Below, one piece after another: positions 27,451 through 37,511 of a stretch of 64,000 bases of DNA. Below the pieces are notes generated by a model that worked only from the letters and a program-made list of their open reading frames with translations, was not told the DNA's origin and made no database searches. This DNA comes from Prosthecobacter vanneervenii (GTDB lineage Bacteria > Verrucomicrobiota > Verrucomicrobiia > Verrucomicrobiales > Verrucomicrobiaceae), in contig NZ_JACHIG010000006.1 in NCBI RefSeq assembly GCF_014203095.1, positions 338,331 to 402,330 of the forward strand, read 5' to 3'. Numbering within the stretch: the first letter of the stretch is position 1; every line of letters begins with the position of its first letter. The translations under genes and the position numbers were made by a program.

Positions 27451-28278
27451 TCACTTCTCCGGAATGATCCTCAGCGCGTGGCTCGCCTTGCTGGCATACC
27501 ACCAGCCCTTTTTAAAGGGGCGCAGGTGCACACCATCCGGGATCGGCACTCCGTTGCTGTCTTTGGTTCCAGTGCCCGTGCTGTCCAGCACCAGCGGCAC
27601 GCCATCCGGGCTGCGGCCTATCTTTCCCACCCATAGCACCACATGGGACACCTCGCCCTTGTTGCTCTTCACAAAGAGCAGATCACCCGTGAGCAGCGTC
27701 TTTTCAAAATCTTCGTAGCGCTCGGGTAGCTCGATGCGCTTCACCGAGATTTTTCGCCCCGCTCCCGGGCCAGGAGCCTCGGTCAGTTCGGCCTGGTCCT
27801 GCACATCTCCGGTGGGCTTGATGCCCAGCGCTAGGTTGTACACAAAGGCCGTGAAGTTGCTGCAATCCACCCCCTTCGTCACAGGCGTGGTCTGCTTCTC
27901 ATCCTTCGGCCAGCTCGCTGGCGGTTCCCAATCCGGCACGTGATGATGCTGGTAAGTGTACCCCACAAAGCGCATGGCGGTGGCGATCACCCGCTGACGC
28001 GACCACTCCGGGCTTTTATTGCTCATGCCAGCGGGCGCGCCGAAATGCTTTGCCGCAGGCCCCCAGTATTTCCAGCGCCGTTGGTTGGCTTCATCATACC
28101 AGTCTCGATAGGGCACGCTGGCCTCCTCCTTCCAGTTGCCACGCGGCCCTTTCAAGATGTCGCCTATCAGTTCCTCGTCGCTGTAGGTGAAGGCCACCTT
28201 GTAGGGAGATTGGTAGTCGGCGGCGGTCAGCGCGCTGCAGTAAAGCAGCAGGGAAAGCAGAAGCAGGCTGGTCTTCAT
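27451..28278 (-). CDS. Secreted NlpC/P60-like cysteine peptidase
   Basis: Exported protein of 275 residues with a signal peptide (1-20). The C-terminal half resembles NlpC/P60 peptidoglycan hydrolases: nucleophile C139 in GVDCSNFTAFVYN, H212 in VSHVVLWVGK, and a LLTGDLLFVKS segment between them that is typical of the fold. The order cysteine, then GDLLF, then histidine is as expected. The N-terminal 100 residues do not match a domain I know. A role in cell-wall turnover is inferred. It is the downstream neighbour of the M20 amidohydrolase on the same strand (25 bases apart). Confidence 0.72.
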   Translation of the reverse strand: MKTSLLLLSLLLYCSALTAADYQSPYKVAFTYSDEELIGDILKGPRGNWKEEASVPYRDWYDEANQRRWKYWGPAAKHFGAPAGMSNKSPEWSRQRVIATAMRFVGYTYQHHHVPDWEPPASWPKDEKQTTPVTKGVDCSNFTAFVYNLALGIKPTGDVQDQAELTEAPGPGAGRKISVKRIELPERYEDFEKTLLTGDLLFVKSNKGEVSHVVLWVGKIGRSPDGVPLVLDSTGTGTKDSNGVPIPDGVHLRPFKKGWWYASKASHALRIIPEK

Positions 28279-28303
28279 GGTGCTCCCTTAAACGCAGCCG
28301 CGG

Positions 28304-29605
28304 TCAGCGGCTTGCATCCAGAAAATCACACACCGCAGCCGCCATCACGGCCACCCCGGTTTTGAGGCTCTCTTCATCGCAGTCATACATCGGCGTGTGG
28401 CCGCCATAGGTGAAGCCTTTTTCCTCATTGGCCACGCCCAGGCGGAAGTAAAAGCCGGGCACCACCTGCGCAAAAAAGCTGAAATCCTCGCCGCCCATCC
28501 CAGGGATCAGCTCGATTACGTTCTTATCCCCCACGATCCGGCGAAAGACCGGCAGTGTGGCATCGATCAGCTTTTGATCATTGTGGATGCTCGGGTACGT
28601 CTTGCGGTACTCCATCTCGTAGGTGGCCCCATGGGCCGAGGTGATGCCTTTCAGGATGCGCTCCATCTGCTCGATCACCCCATCGCGAAAGGCCGCATCA
28701 TACGTGCGCACCGTGCCGCCCAGCTCCACCTTCTCCGCGATGATGTTCTCGCGGTCTCCTCCGCTGATCGTGCCGATGCTGATTACCAGCGGCTGCCGCG
28801 TATTCGTCTGGCGGCTCTTGATCATCTGCAGCGCCATGATGGCCTCCGCCGCCACGGCGATCGCGTCCACGCCTTTGTGCGGGGCCGAGCCATGCGCCAT
28901 CTTGCCATGAATGGTGATGTGGAAGCGGTCGCTGTTCGCATTGTCATAGCCCGGCGTATAGCCGATCTGCCCCGCCTTCAGGTAATGCACCGCGTCATCC
29001 GTGCTACCAGCAGGCTGCACTACCGCCGTGGTGTGCAGGCCAAAGACCGCCGCAGGTTTCGGATTTTCCATCACCCCCTCCGCCACCATCAGCTTGGCTC
29101 CCCAGTCGCCCTTGTAGGTGGCTGGCATGGCCTCCTCCGCAGGCTGAAAGAGAAACTTCACGCTGCCTTTCACCTGGTCCCGGTGCCGCATCAGCAGCTC
29201 AGCCACGCCCAGCGCGCAGGTCGTGTGCACATCATGTCCGCATGCATGCATCACCCCCGGATTTTGAGAGCGGTAGGGCGCGCTTCGCAGCTCCTTGATC
29301 GGCAGCGCATCCATGTCTGCACGCACCGCCACGCAGGGGCCGTCCTGGGCACCCTTCAGCACGGCCACCACCCCGGTCTTGGCCACACCGGTTTTAATGT
29401 CGGTAAAACCCAGCGCTTTCAATCGGTCTGCCACCAGCTTGGACGTCCGCACCTCTTCATTCGGCAACTCCGGATGCATGTGAATGTCCCGGCGGATCTC
29501 CACCAGCCTGGGAAACATCTCATCGATGCTCTTTTGAAACAGCGCATCGCGCGTGTCTGCAGCGTAGAGGGAGGCGGAGAGCAGTAGCAGGCAAAGATAT
29601 TTCAT
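28304..29605 (-). CDS. M20-family amidohydrolase, secreted
   Basis: Zinc-dependent amidase or aminoacylase of 433 residues with a signal peptide (MKYLCLLLLSASLYA), so it acts in the periplasm. The M20D (hippurate hydrolase/IAA-amino-acid hydrolase) motifs are RRDIHMHPELPNEE, VRADMDALPIKE, HACGHDVHTT with metal ligands Cys and His, FLFQPAEEA with catalytic glutamate, and GMGGEDFSFF near the C-terminus. Substrates of the family are N-acyl amino acids and peptides. It is 25 bases upstream of the NlpC-like gene on the same strand; both could degrade peptides from the wall. Confidence 0.9.
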   Translation of the reverse strand: MKYLCLLLLSASLYAADTRDALFQKSIDEMFPRLVEIRRDIHMHPELPNEEVRTSKLVADRLKALGFTDIKTGVAKTGVVAVLKGAQDGPCVAVRADMDALPIKELRSAPYRSQNPGVMHACGHDVHTTCALGVAELLMRHRDQVKGSVKFLFQPAEEAMPATYKGDWGAKLMVAEGVMENPKPAAVFGLHTTAVVQPAGSTDDAVHYLKAGQIGYTPGYDNANSDRFHITIHGKMAHGSAPHKGVDAIAVAAEAIMALQMIKSRQTNTRQPLVISIGTISGGDRENIIAEKVELGGTVRTYDAAFRDGVIEQMERILKGITSAHGATYEMEYRKTYPSIHNDQKLIDATLPVFRRIVGDKNVIELIPGMGGEDFSFFAQVVPGFYFRLGVANEEKGFTYGGHTPMYDCDEESLKTGVAVMAAAVCDFLDASR

Positions 29606-29682
29606 AACAGGCAGACGTTGGAGCCATGCCGATTTGTTCAGGCTTTGCTATATTCCGCCTGTTTGTCTTGCCAGTTGCCTTC

Positions 29683-30561
29683 TCACGCCACCGGCGGCGC
29701 ATTCAAGTCCAGCCCCAGCTTCTTCAGCTCCCATTCTTTCGAGGCCCAGTCGATCTCCGCCGGAGTGCCCACGGGCTTCTCGTTGGTAAAGATGCCCACG
29801 GACATCGCACGCACCCGACGGTGGGTGGCGTGTTTGTCCACCAGCGGCATGCCCTGCGTTTTCGGGTTGGGATTCTGCGCGGCCTTTTCCTCCTCCTGCC
29901 ACACGGTGGCCACCTGGTGCAGCGCCACGATGCGGTACCAGTGCCATGGCAGCTCGCACACCACATGGTCGCGGCACCAGCGCCAGCTGGCCATGCGCTC
30001 CAGCTCGGCGGGGCGCACCAGAAAGCAGCGCACGCATTTGCGCCGCACCACCTGGCGGTCCTCGCACGTCATCGCAAAGAGCCATGTCTCACGCGGAAAA
30101 GGCGTCGTGCCCAGATGCCCGGAGATGTGGTTGAAGGCATCATTGAGCACCTCAAATCCCAGCACACCCTCCGTGCGCAGCACGGGCTTGCGCAGCGTGG
30201 TGATGTCCGCCATCTCGCGCACGATCTTGCGTGCAGCCGGGTTGTCATAGAGCTCGTTCACCGTGGTGCTGGGCATCAGGTTGCGGAAAATGAGGGCGTA
30301 CTTGTCCGTGCCCGGCACGGGCACCAGAAAGTGCGCCTGAAACAGCACATCGTCAGAGTCTCCCCGGCGCAGGCGGTCCAGCGCTTTCAGGTGCCTGCGG
30401 AAGAGCAGGAACCAGCTCGCCCCAAAGCCCAGCAGAAAGCCGACAAATTTGCCCGTGATCTCCGGCACCACGCGGTTCCACTCCAGATTCCGCAGCCAGT
30501 CCGCCACCTGCTGCGCATTCAGACTGCCTGCCCATTGGATGAATTGATCGTAGAGATTCAT
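29683..30561 (-). CDS. Hypothetical membrane-anchored protein
   Basis: Protein of 292 residues that I do not recognise. After an N-terminal helix there is one hydrophobic segment (FVGFLLGFGASWFLLF, about residues 33-48) followed by basic residues, so the C-terminal 240 residues probably face the cytoplasm. That part contains VLFQAHFLVPVPGTDKYALIF, VLGFEVLNDAFNHISGHLG, and a Cys-rich stretch with MTCEDRQVV, KCVRCFLVRP and WRWCRDHVVC. The K-C-x-x-C element could bind metal or be a disulfide. The start at 30561 (MNLYDQFIQW) is preferred over one at 30663, since the extra residues look random. It is divergent from the DUF1311 gene. Confidence 0.55.
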   Translation of the reverse strand: MNLYDQFIQWAGSLNAQQVADWLRNLEWNRVVPEITGKFVGFLLGFGASWFLLFRRHLKALDRLRRGDSDDVLFQAHFLVPVPGTDKYALIFRNLMPSTTVNELYDNPAARKIVREMADITTLRKPVLRTEGVLGFEVLNDAFNHISGHLGTTPFPRETWLFAMTCEDRQVVRRKCVRCFLVRPAELERMASWRWCRDHVVCELPWHWYRIVALHQVATVWQEEEKAAQNPNPKTQGMPLVDKHATHRRVRAMSVGIFTNEKPVGTPAEIDWASKEWELKKLGLDLNAPPVA

Positions 30562-30690
30562 GAAGATATCGGAGGGGGGGCGGAGACGGCGGAGACTAGG
30601 GGTAAAACCTTGTTTATCAAGGTGTGAAGGTGAATTCATAATCACCCGTTTCCTGATGATCAAGAAATCGAAAGAACCCGAGCCAAAACG

Positions 30691-30718
30691 TGGACATCCA
30701 AGCGCCCGCAGCTAATCT
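30691..30718 (+). promoter_or_regulatory. Predicted promoter for the DUF1311 gene
   Basis: TGGACA (30691-30696), 16 bases, TAATCT (30713-30718). The -10 ends eight bases before the ATG at 30727, again leaving almost no leader. Weak prediction. Confidence 0.25.
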
Positions 30719-30726
30719 GATGCCAC

Positions 30727-31473
30727 ATGCGCACCGCTATTTTAGCTCTCTCTCTGCTGCTGCTCACGACGGCTTTGATTGGCTCCGCATTCGCCGAGGA
30801 CAAACCCCTCACCCGCGAGGCCGCCAAGGCACTCTTTGACAAAGCAGACCACGCCCTCAATGAAGCCTGGGCCGCTGCTAAAAAGGAGCTGTCGGAAGCC
30901 GACTTCAACAAGCTCAAGGAAGACCAGCGCGCCTGGGTCGAGCATCGTGATTACCTCGCTCGCTCGCCACAGTTTACCGGGACCAGCGGCCAGGATGATT
31001 TGTCCCTGGATGCGCCTGAATACCTGCAGGCCGCCGCCGGTCTGGAGGACGAGCGCACTGAGTGGCTCAAAGGCTTGATCCAGGATTGGAACGTGGAAGG
31101 GCTGACTGGAGCTTGGTCAGACAGCCGTGGCGGCAGCATTCAGATCGTCGAAAAGGACGGCCATCTGTTCTTCAACATCGAGTGTGTACGCGGCCCCACC
31201 TCTCACAGTGGCGATCTCAGCGGCGTCGCCGTTTGGAATTCTCCCATAGGCTGGTTCAGCGACAAAGGACTCGACAAAGACAAGCCCGATGAAACTAACC
31301 TCAGCTTCGTCCTGAGCGACAAAAAGCTCCAGATCACTGGCGCAAACACCGGCTACTACCATGGCGCCCGCGCCTATTTTGACGGCAGCTACGTGCGCGT
31401 GAAGTCTTTGACGCCGCAAGAGCAGGCCGTAGTGATTAAAGAGGCAAAATCCGGCGAAGCGCCGCAGCAGTAA
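30727..31473 (+). CDS. Secreted DUF1311 (LprI-like) domain protein
   Basis: Exported protein of 248 residues with a signal peptide (1-23). Residues 30-80 form a charged helical pair, [20 protein letters not shown] and [13 protein letters not shown], the pattern of the DUF1311 family that includes the lysozyme inhibitor LprI. The C-terminal 130 residues form a second, beta-rich part ([40 protein letters not shown]) that is probably a small barrel. Lysozyme inhibition is possible but not shown. The family's usual cysteines are absent. It is followed 23 bases later by the VF530 gene on the same strand. Confidence 0.75.
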   Translation: MRTAILALSLLLLTTALIGSAFAEDKPLTREAAKALFDKADHALNEAWAAAKKELSEADFNKLKEDQRAWVEHRDYLARSPQFTGTSGQDDLSLDAPEYLQAAAGLEDERTEWLKGLIQDWNVEGLTGAWSDSRGGSIQIVEKDGHLFFNIECVRGPTSHSGDLSGVAVWNSPIGWFSDKGLDKDKPDETNLSFVLSDKKLQITGANTGYYHGARAYFDGSYVRVKSLTPQEQAVVIKEAKSGEAPQQ

Positions 31474-31496
31474 ATCACCCACTCTCCCATCTCACC

Positions 31497-31766
31497 ATGC
31501 ACGCCGCAGGCCCCAAAAATCCGCTCCATGGCATCACTCTCCAGATGATGGTCACCCAGCTCGTCGATCACTACGGCTGGGAGATGCTCGGCCGCATGAT
31601 CCCGATCAACTGCTTCAACTGGCAGCCCAGCATCAAATCCAGCCTCACCTTCCTCCGCCGCACCCAGTGGGCTCGTGACAAAGTCGAAGCGCTCTACCTC
31701 GACTCGCTCCCAGACTTCAAGCAGCCGCAGAAAGAAGGCGAGCCGCAGACTGGAAGCGCAGAGTGA
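31497..31766 (+). CDS. VF530-family (DUF2132) DNA-binding protein
   Basis: Small protein of 89 residues. [20 protein letters not shown], then [20 protein letters not shown] and [12 protein letters not shown] match the VF530 family, whose Vibrio member has a solved double-psi/helical fold and is thought to bind DNA. The last 18 residues are charged and variable. Function in the cell is unknown. It ends 38 bases before an 11-bp-stem hairpin, and converges on the orphan ABC ATPase gene. Confidence 0.88.
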   Translation: MHAAGPKNPLHGITLQMMVTQLVDHYGWEMLGRMIPINCFNWQPSIKSSLTFLRRTQWARDKVEALYLDSLPDFKQPQKEGEPQTGSAE

Positions 31767-31803
31767 TGAAAGTGCACGCAGTGTAGGAAACCTAGCGAGG
31801 AGT

Positions 31804-31828
31804 GTTCCGCACACTCCGTGTGCGGAAC
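31804..31828. repeat. Intergenic hairpin with 11-bp perfect stem
   Basis: GTTCCGCACAC (31804-31814), loop TCC, GTGTGCGGAAC (31818-31828). The CCGCACA core resembles repeat B at 27355 and 40704. It lies between convergent genes and may serve as a bidirectional transcript end, although no T-run is attached. Confidence 0.6.
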
Positions 31829-31857
31829 GGGGTAGTGTGCCCCCGGCGCCTTGCTCC

Positions 31858-32610
31858 TTAAAGCCTCTCCACGTGCTTCAGATGCTCCGGCGGTGGGTTG
31901 TCAGCATCCACATCATGGATCTCCACCACGCGCCCGTCGTCCATGTTCGCGATCCGGTTCGCATGATGAAAGATGCGGTTGTCATGCGTTACGATCAGCA
32001 CCGCACGGTCCTTCCCACGAGCCACGTGCTCAAAGAGCTCCATCACCACATGCCCGTTCTTGGCATCCAGCGCGGCGGTGGGCTCGTCGCAGATGATCAG
32101 CTCCGGCTCATGTACCAGAGCACGGGCGATCGCCACACGCTGCTGCTGCCCGCCTGAGAGCTGGGAGGGCCGGTGCTTCGTGCGCTCTCCCAGCCCCACC
32201 TGATCCAGCACCTCCTTGGCGCGCTTCTCGGCCTTCGAGGCGGACACGCCCTGGATCAGCAGCGGCACGCTCACATTCTCCACGCAGCTCAGCGTCGGGA
32301 TCAGGTTAAAGGACTGGAAGATGAAACCGATGTGCTGCGCCCGGAATCGCGTGATCTCAGCCGTGGACATTTTCCGCAGATCCTGCCCCAGCACCTGCAG
32401 CTCCCCGGCATCCGCTTTCAGCGTGCCGGCAATGATGCTGATCAGCGTCGTCTTGCCGCAGCCGGACGGCCCCACCAGCATGGTGATGTCTCCCCGCCGC
32501 ACCTCCAGCTCGATCTCCTTGAGCACCTGCAGCCGCGCGCCTCCATCTCCAAAGCTCTTGGAGATGCCCTTCACATGTGCCGCCAGACGGCCGGTTTCAG
32601 CTTTGCTCAT
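31858..32610 (-). CDS. LolD/MacB-type ABC transporter ATP-binding protein
   Basis: ATPase of 250 residues of the MacB/LolD/FtsE class. Walker [11 protein letters not shown]-loop [19 protein letters not shown], signature [15 protein letters not shown], Walker [13 protein letters not shown] and switch [10 protein letters not shown] are complete, so it should hydrolyse ATP. The class works with FtsX-like permeases in lipoprotein release, macrolide export or cell division. No such permease lies within the window, which is unusual because the pair is normally adjacent. It is divergent from the phosphatase gene with 155 bases between, where I see no convincing promoter. The C-terminal 30 residues ([18 protein letters not shown]) are an unusual extension. 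Confidence 0.88.
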   Translation of the reverse strand: MSKAETGRLAAHVKGISKSFGDGGARLQVLKEIELEVRRGDITMLVGPSGCGKTTLISIIAGTLKADAGELQVLGQDLRKMSTAEITRFRAQHIGFIFQSFNLIPTLSCVENVSVPLLIQGVSASKAEKRAKEVLDQVGLGERTKHRPSQLSGGQQQRVAIARALVHEPELIICDEPTAALDAKNGHVVMELFEHVARGKDRAVLIVTHDNRIFHHANRIANMDDGRVVEIHDVDADNPPPEHLKHVERL

Positions 32611-32765
32611 TCGTTTGGACTTCCTACGCGGTCCTGATGCCTGCGGTTGCCTGTGAGTTCAAGTCGGGACTGCACCCCTGTACCATGCTTCAGCGCATTC
32701 CGGTCTCCTCAAAGTCATTGCAACACCCGCTGCGCTGCCGGTGTTTACTGCTCTCCATTTTCACC

Positions 32766-34418
32766 ATGAAGCACAAGACACTGATCCCCCTCCTGGCCCT
32801 TGTGGCAGGCCTCACCGCGGCCCATGCCGCGCCGCCCAAAGCTCCCAAGCTCGTGGTCGCCATCCTCGTGGATCAGCTGCGCTACGACTATCTCGACCGC
32901 TTCCACGCTCAGTTTGTCGAAGGCGGCCTTCGCGAGCTCACGGACAAAGGCGCCTTCATGACCTTCGCGCAGTACAATTACTACCCCACCATCACCGCGC
33001 CGGGCCACGCCAGCTTCTTCAGCGGCAGCTCGCCCATGATGCACGGCGTCATCGCCAATGACTGGTTCGACAAGCGCAGCGGCGAGATGATGTACTGTGT
33101 GGAGGATGCAGGCGTGACCGGCGTGGGCACCAAGCCCGACGCCAAGGCCGGCAAGATGTCCCCGCGCAATTTCACCGGAGCCACCGTGGCGGATCAGATG
33201 CGCCTCCACTGGGGCTCCAAGGTGGTCAGCATGTCCGTCAAGGATCGCGGCGCCATCCTGCCTGCTGGCAAGAAGCCCACCGGTGCCTACTGGTTCGAGT
33301 CCGCCTCGGGCAATTTCATCACCAGCAGCTACTACCAGAACGAGCTGCCCGCCTGGGTGAAGGCCTTCAATGACAGCAAGCGCCCGGACGCCTTCGTCGG
33401 TCAGACCTGGGAGCGTCTGTTGGATGAGAAACAGTATTCCGAGTCTGACGAGTCCGCTGGGGAGAGCCACCTCGCTGGCGAAAAAGGCAGCACCTTCCCG
33501 CACAAGGTCATCAAGGAGGAGAAGGAAGGCTACGAGCCCATCCTCTCCACTCCCTATGGCAACCAGCTCCTCATGGAGTTTGCCAAAGCTGCCATCGAAG
33601 GAGAAAAGCTGGGGCAGGGGAGCCAGCCTGATCTCCTGTGCGTCTCGTTCTCATCCATCGACTACTGCGGCCACAAGTTCGGCCCCTACTCCCAGGAGGT
33701 TCATGACATCACCCTGCGCCTGGACCGCCAGTTGAAGGAACTCTTTGCCTACCTCGACAAAAAAGTCGGTCTGGCCAATGTGGTCATGGTTCTCACCGCC
33801 GACCACGGTGTGGCCCCCAATCCTGAAAATGCCAAGGAGCAGGGCCTCGATGGTGGCCGCCCGGCCATCACAGACATGCTCGTGGAGCTGCAGTCCAAAG
33901 TCGCCGAGCGCTTCGGCGAGGGGCACTACTTCCTCTCTCCCAAAGGCAGCCTCAAGCCCCGCCTTGTGGAAGGAAATCTCTACTTCGACCACGCCGTCCT
34001 GGCCGAGAAAAAGCTCCAGCCCGAAGTGCTTACCGACTTCATCCGCGAGTGGGCTCTCTCCACCGGCGTGGTGCACGCCGTTTACAGCCGCCAGCAGCTT
34101 CTCGAAGGCCGCGCCCCCGGCGTCATCGGCCAGCGCATTGCCAACGGCTTCAATGGCGAGCGCAGTGGCGATGCCGTGATCATCCTCAAGCCCTGGCTCA
34201 TCGCCGGCACTGGCAAGCCCGCCACCGGCACCACCCACGGCTCACCCTTCTCCTACGACACCCATATCCCTATCATCTTCTACGGCGCCCCCTTCAAAAC
34301 CGGCCGCTACGCCGATGAGTTCAGCATCACCGACCTCGCCCCCACCCTCAGCGCCGCCCTAGGCATCCAGGAGCCCCCCATGTGCATGGGCAAGCCGCTG
34401 GTGCGTGCGCTGAAATAA
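32766..34418 (+). CDS. PafA-like alkaline phosphatase / phosphodiesterase
   Basis: Secreted metallo-phosphoesterase of 550 residues with a signal peptide (1-22). The alkaline-phosphatase superfamily core is clear: LVDQLRYDYL with metal ligand D36, the nucleophile motif PTITAPGHASFFSG (74-87, threonine nucleophile, as in Flavobacterial PafA), SSIDYCGHKFGPYS, LTADHGVAPN and THGSPFSYDTHIPI with the last metal histidines. A threonine rather than serine marks PafA or NPP types. It would release phosphate from organic esters in the periplasm. The start at 32766 precedes the signal peptide; the frame is open 63 codons further without looking like protein. Confidence 0.88.
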   Translation: MKHKTLIPLLALVAGLTAAHAAPPKAPKLVVAILVDQLRYDYLDRFHAQFVEGGLRELTDKGAFMTFAQYNYYPTITAPGHASFFSGSSPMMHGVIANDWFDKRSGEMMYCVEDAGVTGVGTKPDAKAGKMSPRNFTGATVADQMRLHWGSKVVSMSVKDRGAILPAGKKPTGAYWFESASGNFITSSYYQNELPAWVKAFNDSKRPDAFVGQTWERLLDEKQYSESDESAGESHLAGEKGSTFPHKVIKEEKEGYEPILSTPYGNQLLMEFAKAAIEGEKLGQGSQPDLLCVSFSSIDYCGHKFGPYSQEVHDITLRLDRQLKELFAYLDKKVGLANVVMVLTADHGVAPNPENAKEQGLDGGRPAITDMLVELQSKVAERFGEGHYFLSPKGSLKPRLVEGNLYFDHAVLAEKKLQPEVLTDFIREWALSTGVVHAVYSRQQLLEGRAPGVIGQRIANGFNGERSGDAVIILKPWLIAGTGKPATGTTHGSPFSYDTHIPIIFYGAPFKTGRYADEFSITDLAPTLSAALGIQEPPMCMGKPLVRALK

Positions 34419-34489
34419 GTGATGCGGGCACTCTTGCCCGCAGTCTGGAGGTCTGAGTTGTTCGGTGCAGGCCAGCGTGCCTGCATCAC
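34419..34489. repeat. Cloverleaf-like intergenic element (three nested stems)
   Basis: GTGATGC (34419-34425) pairs with GCATCAC (34483-34489). Inside are GCGGGCA-CTCT-TGCCCGC (34424-34441) and TGCAGGC-N6-GCCTGCA (34466-34485). The element begins one base after the phosphatase stop and ends 4 bases before the uvrA stop, exactly filling the gap between convergent genes. Confidence 0.6.
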
Positions 34490-34492
34490 CCC

Positions 34493-37384
34493 TCACGCTC
34501 TCAAAAACCTCCCCGTCACACTCGCCTCATTCACCGCCACCTGCTTCGGCGTTCCCGCCGCCAGTACATACCCGCCTTCCGTTCCTCCACCCGGCCCGAG
34601 ATCAATGATCCAGTCCGCGCTGCGGATTACATCCAGGTGATGCTCGATGACGATCAGCGTATTCCCGGCATCCCGCAGGCGCAGTAGCACGCCGAGAAGC
34701 GTCTGGATGTCCGCGCTGTGCAATCCCGTAGTAGGCTCGTCCAGCACATAGAGCGTGCGGCCGGTGCTTCGTTTCGCCAGCTCCGCGCTGAGCTTGATGC
34801 GCTGTGCCTCGCCGCCGGAGAGCGTCGCACCGCTCTGGCCCAGTTTGATATAGCCGAGGCCCGTCTCCTCCAGCGTGCGCAGCTTGGGGGAGATCGTGGT
34901 GCTGCGATCAAAGAAGCGCAGCGCCTCGCTCACCGTCATGTCCAGCACCTCGGCAATGTTCTTGCCCTTGAAGGTCACCTCCAGCGTCTCCGCGCCATAG
35001 CGCTTTCCTTTGCACGACTCGCAAGTCACATACACGTCCGCCAGGAAGTGCATGTCGATCTTGATGACTCCATCCCCCTCGCATTTCTCACAGCGGCCAC
35101 CGGGTGTGTTAAAGCTGAAGCGCCCCGCATCATAGCCGCGCATGCGCGCCAGCGGCAGCTGTGCAAACAGATCGCGGATCGGCCCAAACGCCCCCGTGTA
35201 GGTCGCGGGATTTGAGCGCGGACTGCGGCCGATGGGTGATTGATCGATCACCACCACCTTGTCGATGTGCTCCAGCCCCGTGATCTTCTCATGCGCTCCC
35301 GGAATCTCCTTGGCGTCATAAAAATGGCGGCGCAGAGCGCGCATCAGAATGTCATCCACCAGCGTCGATTTGCCGCTGCCAGACGGGCCCGTGACGCAGG
35401 TGAAAGCCCCCAGCGGAAACGCGGCGGTCACATTCCGCAGATTGTGCGCCGTGGCCTTGTGAATCGTCAGCGAGTGTCCCTTGGTCGGTTCACGGCTTTC
35501 GGTGATCAGCGTCTCCGGCAGCGCCTTGGCTTCGATCCTTGTCCTGCCGCTGAGAAATCCTCCCGTGATGGAGGCCGCATTCGCCGCGATCTCCGCCGGC
35601 GTGCCCTGCGCGGTGATCTTCCCGCCATGCGTGCCCGCTCCTGGCCCCAGCTCGATGATGTAATCCGCCGCGCGCATCGTGGCCTCGTCATGCTCCACCA
35701 CCAGCACCGTGTTTCCGAGGTCGCGCAGCCGCAGCAGCGTGCGGATCAGCCGCTCGTTGTCTCGCGGATGCAGCCCGATGCTCGGCTCGTCCAGCACATA
35801 GAGCACACCCGCCAGCCCAGCCCCGATCTGCGACGCCAGCCGGATGCGCTGCATCTCGCCACCCGAGAGCGTGCCGCTCTCACGGTTCAGCGCCAGATAC
35901 CCCAGCCCCACCTGCTCCAGAAACTCGATGCGCTTCACCACCTCCCGCTGCAGCTCGCCCACATACAGCTTCTGCTGCTCGGTCACCTCCAGCTCCCGCA
36001 TCCACTGCAGCGCATCCCGCACCTGCAGTCCGGTAAACTCATGGATGTTCAAACCGTCATCGGCTTCCAGCTTTGAACCTGAAATCTTAAACTTGGAACT
36101 CAGCCTCACCGCCAGCGACTCTGGTCTCAGTCTCTGCCCCCCGCACGTCGCGCAGGGCTGCGGGTTCATCAGGCGCGAGAGGGCGGCTCGCAGCACATCG
36201 CTCTCCGCGCTCGCATACATGCGTGCGATCTCCGGCAGCAGTCCCTCAAAGGGCTTGGCCACGCTGCGTTTGTTGTCCGCCTTTTTCCAGCCGGTGCTGA
36301 TCGCCTCGCTGCCCGTGCCGTGGAAGAGCGCATGCTTGAAATCCGTCGGCAGATCCCGAAACGGCACATCCATCGCCGCGCCGTAGTGCCGCGCCAGCGC
36401 CTCCACGCCCTGATTGAAAATCTGCTTCACCTTTGGGTGCCGCGCCCACCAGGCCTTGATGGCCCCTTTGGCCAGAGACACGCTTTCATCCGGCACCAGC
36501 AGCGTCGGGTCCGGCGTGGGGGTGGTCCCGGTGCCCTCGCAGGCCGGGCATGCACCCAGGTGTGTGTTAAAGGAAAAATGCTGCGGCGTCAGCCGCTCCA
36601 GCGTGTAGCCTGTGCGCGGATTGGCAAAGGCCGTGGTGTAGCTCAGCACCTCCTCGCTGCCGTCCAGATTCACCAGAAACTGCACCTCACGGTCATTCCA
36701 GTGCAGCGCGCTTTCGATCGCCTCCATCAGCCGCTGGCGCGAGTCGCCGCGCACCACCAGGCGGTCGATCACCACCTGCACCTGCTGCATCTGCCCGTCA
36801 TCCAGTGTGGGGGCCTCCTCCAGCTCCACTACCGTGCCATTCAGCCGCACACGCACAAAGCCCTGGCGCTTCAGCTTCTCAAAGAGCGTGCGCGTGTCCG
36901 CCGCGCTTGCCGCAGCCTGCGGGGACAGCACCACCAGCCGCGTGCCCTCGCCCAGCGCCAGCACCTTGTCCGCGATCTCCGGTGGCGTGCTGCGGTGCAG
37001 CCTCTCGCCGGTGCTGGGATCATATGGCTGCCCCGCCACCGCATACAGCACGCGCAGGTAGTCATAGATCTCCGTCACAGTGGCAATGGTACTGCGCGGG
37101 TTCGGATTCGAATGCACCTGCTCGATCGCCACCGCCGGGGACAGCCCCTCGATGAAATCCACGTCCGGCTTCTCCATCTGCCCCAGAAACTGCCGTGCGT
37201 AGGCGGAGAGGCTCTGCACATAGCGCCGCTGCCCCTCGGCAAAGAGCGTGTCAAAGGCCAGCGAAGACTTCCCGCTGCCGCTCACCCCCGTCAGCACCAC
37301 AAGCCGGTGCCGTGGGATGTCCACGTCGATGTTTTGGAGGTTGTGCTGCCGTGCGCCTCGCACGCGGATCACGTCTTCAGGCAT
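34493..37384 (-). CDS. uvrA: Excinuclease ABC subunit A
   Basis: Damage-recognition ATPase of nucleotide excision repair, 963 residues (E. coli: 940). Two ABC modules are visible: Walker [10 protein letters not shown] and GPSGSGKST, signatures [11 protein letters not shown] and [11 protein letters not shown], and Walker [12 protein letters not shown] and [10 protein letters not shown]. Zinc-finger cysteines occur in CPACEGTG / CATCGGQRL and in CEKCEGDG / CESCKGKRY. The start at 37384 ([16 protein letters not shown]) matches the family; 26 more open codons precede it. uvrC lies far away at 60940. No LexA-type operator was recognised in the 127 bases upstream, shared with the divergent gene at 37512. 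Confidence 0.96.
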   Translation of the reverse strand: MPEDVIRVRGARQHNLQNIDVDIPRHRLVVLTGVSGSGKSSLAFDTLFAEGQRRYVQSLSAYARQFLGQMEKPDVDFIEGLSPAVAIEQVHSNPNPRSTIATVTEIYDYLRVLYAVAGQPYDPSTGERLHRSTPPEIADKVLALGEGTRLVVLSPQAAASAADTRTLFEKLKRQGFVRVRLNGTVVELEEAPTLDDGQMQQVQVVIDRLVVRGDSRQRLMEAIESALHWNDREVQFLVNLDGSEEVLSYTTAFANPRTGYTLERLTPQHFSFNTHLGACPACEGTGTTPTPDPTLLVPDESVSLAKGAIKAWWARHPKVKQIFNQGVEALARHYGAAMDVPFRDLPTDFKHALFHGTGSEAISTGWKKADNKRSVAKPFEGLLPEIARMYASAESDVLRAALSRLMNPQPCATCGGQRLRPESLAVRLSSKFKISGSKLEADDGLNIHEFTGLQVRDALQWMRELEVTEQQKLYVGELQREVVKRIEFLEQVGLGYLALNRESGTLSGGEMQRIRLASQIGAGLAGVLYVLDEPSIGLHPRDNERLIRTLLRLRDLGNTVLVVEHDEATMRAADYIIELGPGAGTHGGKITAQGTPAEIAANAASITGGFLSGRTRIEAKALPETLITESREPTKGHSLTIHKATAHNLRNVTAAFPLGAFTCVTGPSGSGKSTLVDDILMRALRRHFYDAKEIPGAHEKITGLEHIDKVVVIDQSPIGRSPRSNPATYTGAFGPIRDLFAQLPLARMRGYDAGRFSFNTPGGRCEKCEGDGVIKIDMHFLADVYVTCESCKGKRYGAETLEVTFKGKNIAEVLDMTVSEALRFFDRSTTISPKLRTLEETGLGYIKLGQSGATLSGGEAQRIKLSAELAKRSTGRTLYVLDEPTTGLHSADIQTLLGVLLRLRDAGNTLIVIEHHLDVIRSADWIIDLGPGGGTEGGYVLAAGTPKQVAVNEASVTGRFLRA

Positions 37385-37470
37385 GCCCCCGTACAAGCCG
37401 CTAGGGCAGGGGAGATCAAGCCCCAAGAAATCCCGGGGGCGGCTCGTTTCATAATGGTGCATGTGGGCGG

Positions 37471-37499
37471 TTGATTATCTCAGTCCACTCTCCTAGAAT
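37471..37499 (+). promoter_or_regulatory. Strong predicted sigma70-type promoter
   Basis: TTGATT (37471-37476), exactly 17 bases, TAGAAT (37494-37499): four of six and five of six consensus matches. The ATG at 37512 is 12 bases after the -10, giving a leader of about five bases. The best promoter match I found in the window. Confidence 0.55.
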
Positions 37500-37511
37500 C
37501 CCCCCCTCGCC

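Noticed and set aside
28397..29587. Open frame of 396 codons antisense to the M20 gene
   Set aside because: His/Arg-rich shadow; the M20 frame has all catalytic motifs.
37060..37120. A GGTTCGGATTCG string resembling a tRNA T-loop
   Set aside because: It lies inside uvrA and no acceptor or anticodon stems fit; no tRNA was found in the window.
36320..37474. Open frame of 384 codons antisense to uvrA
   Set aside because: Low-complexity shadow of a highly conserved gene.
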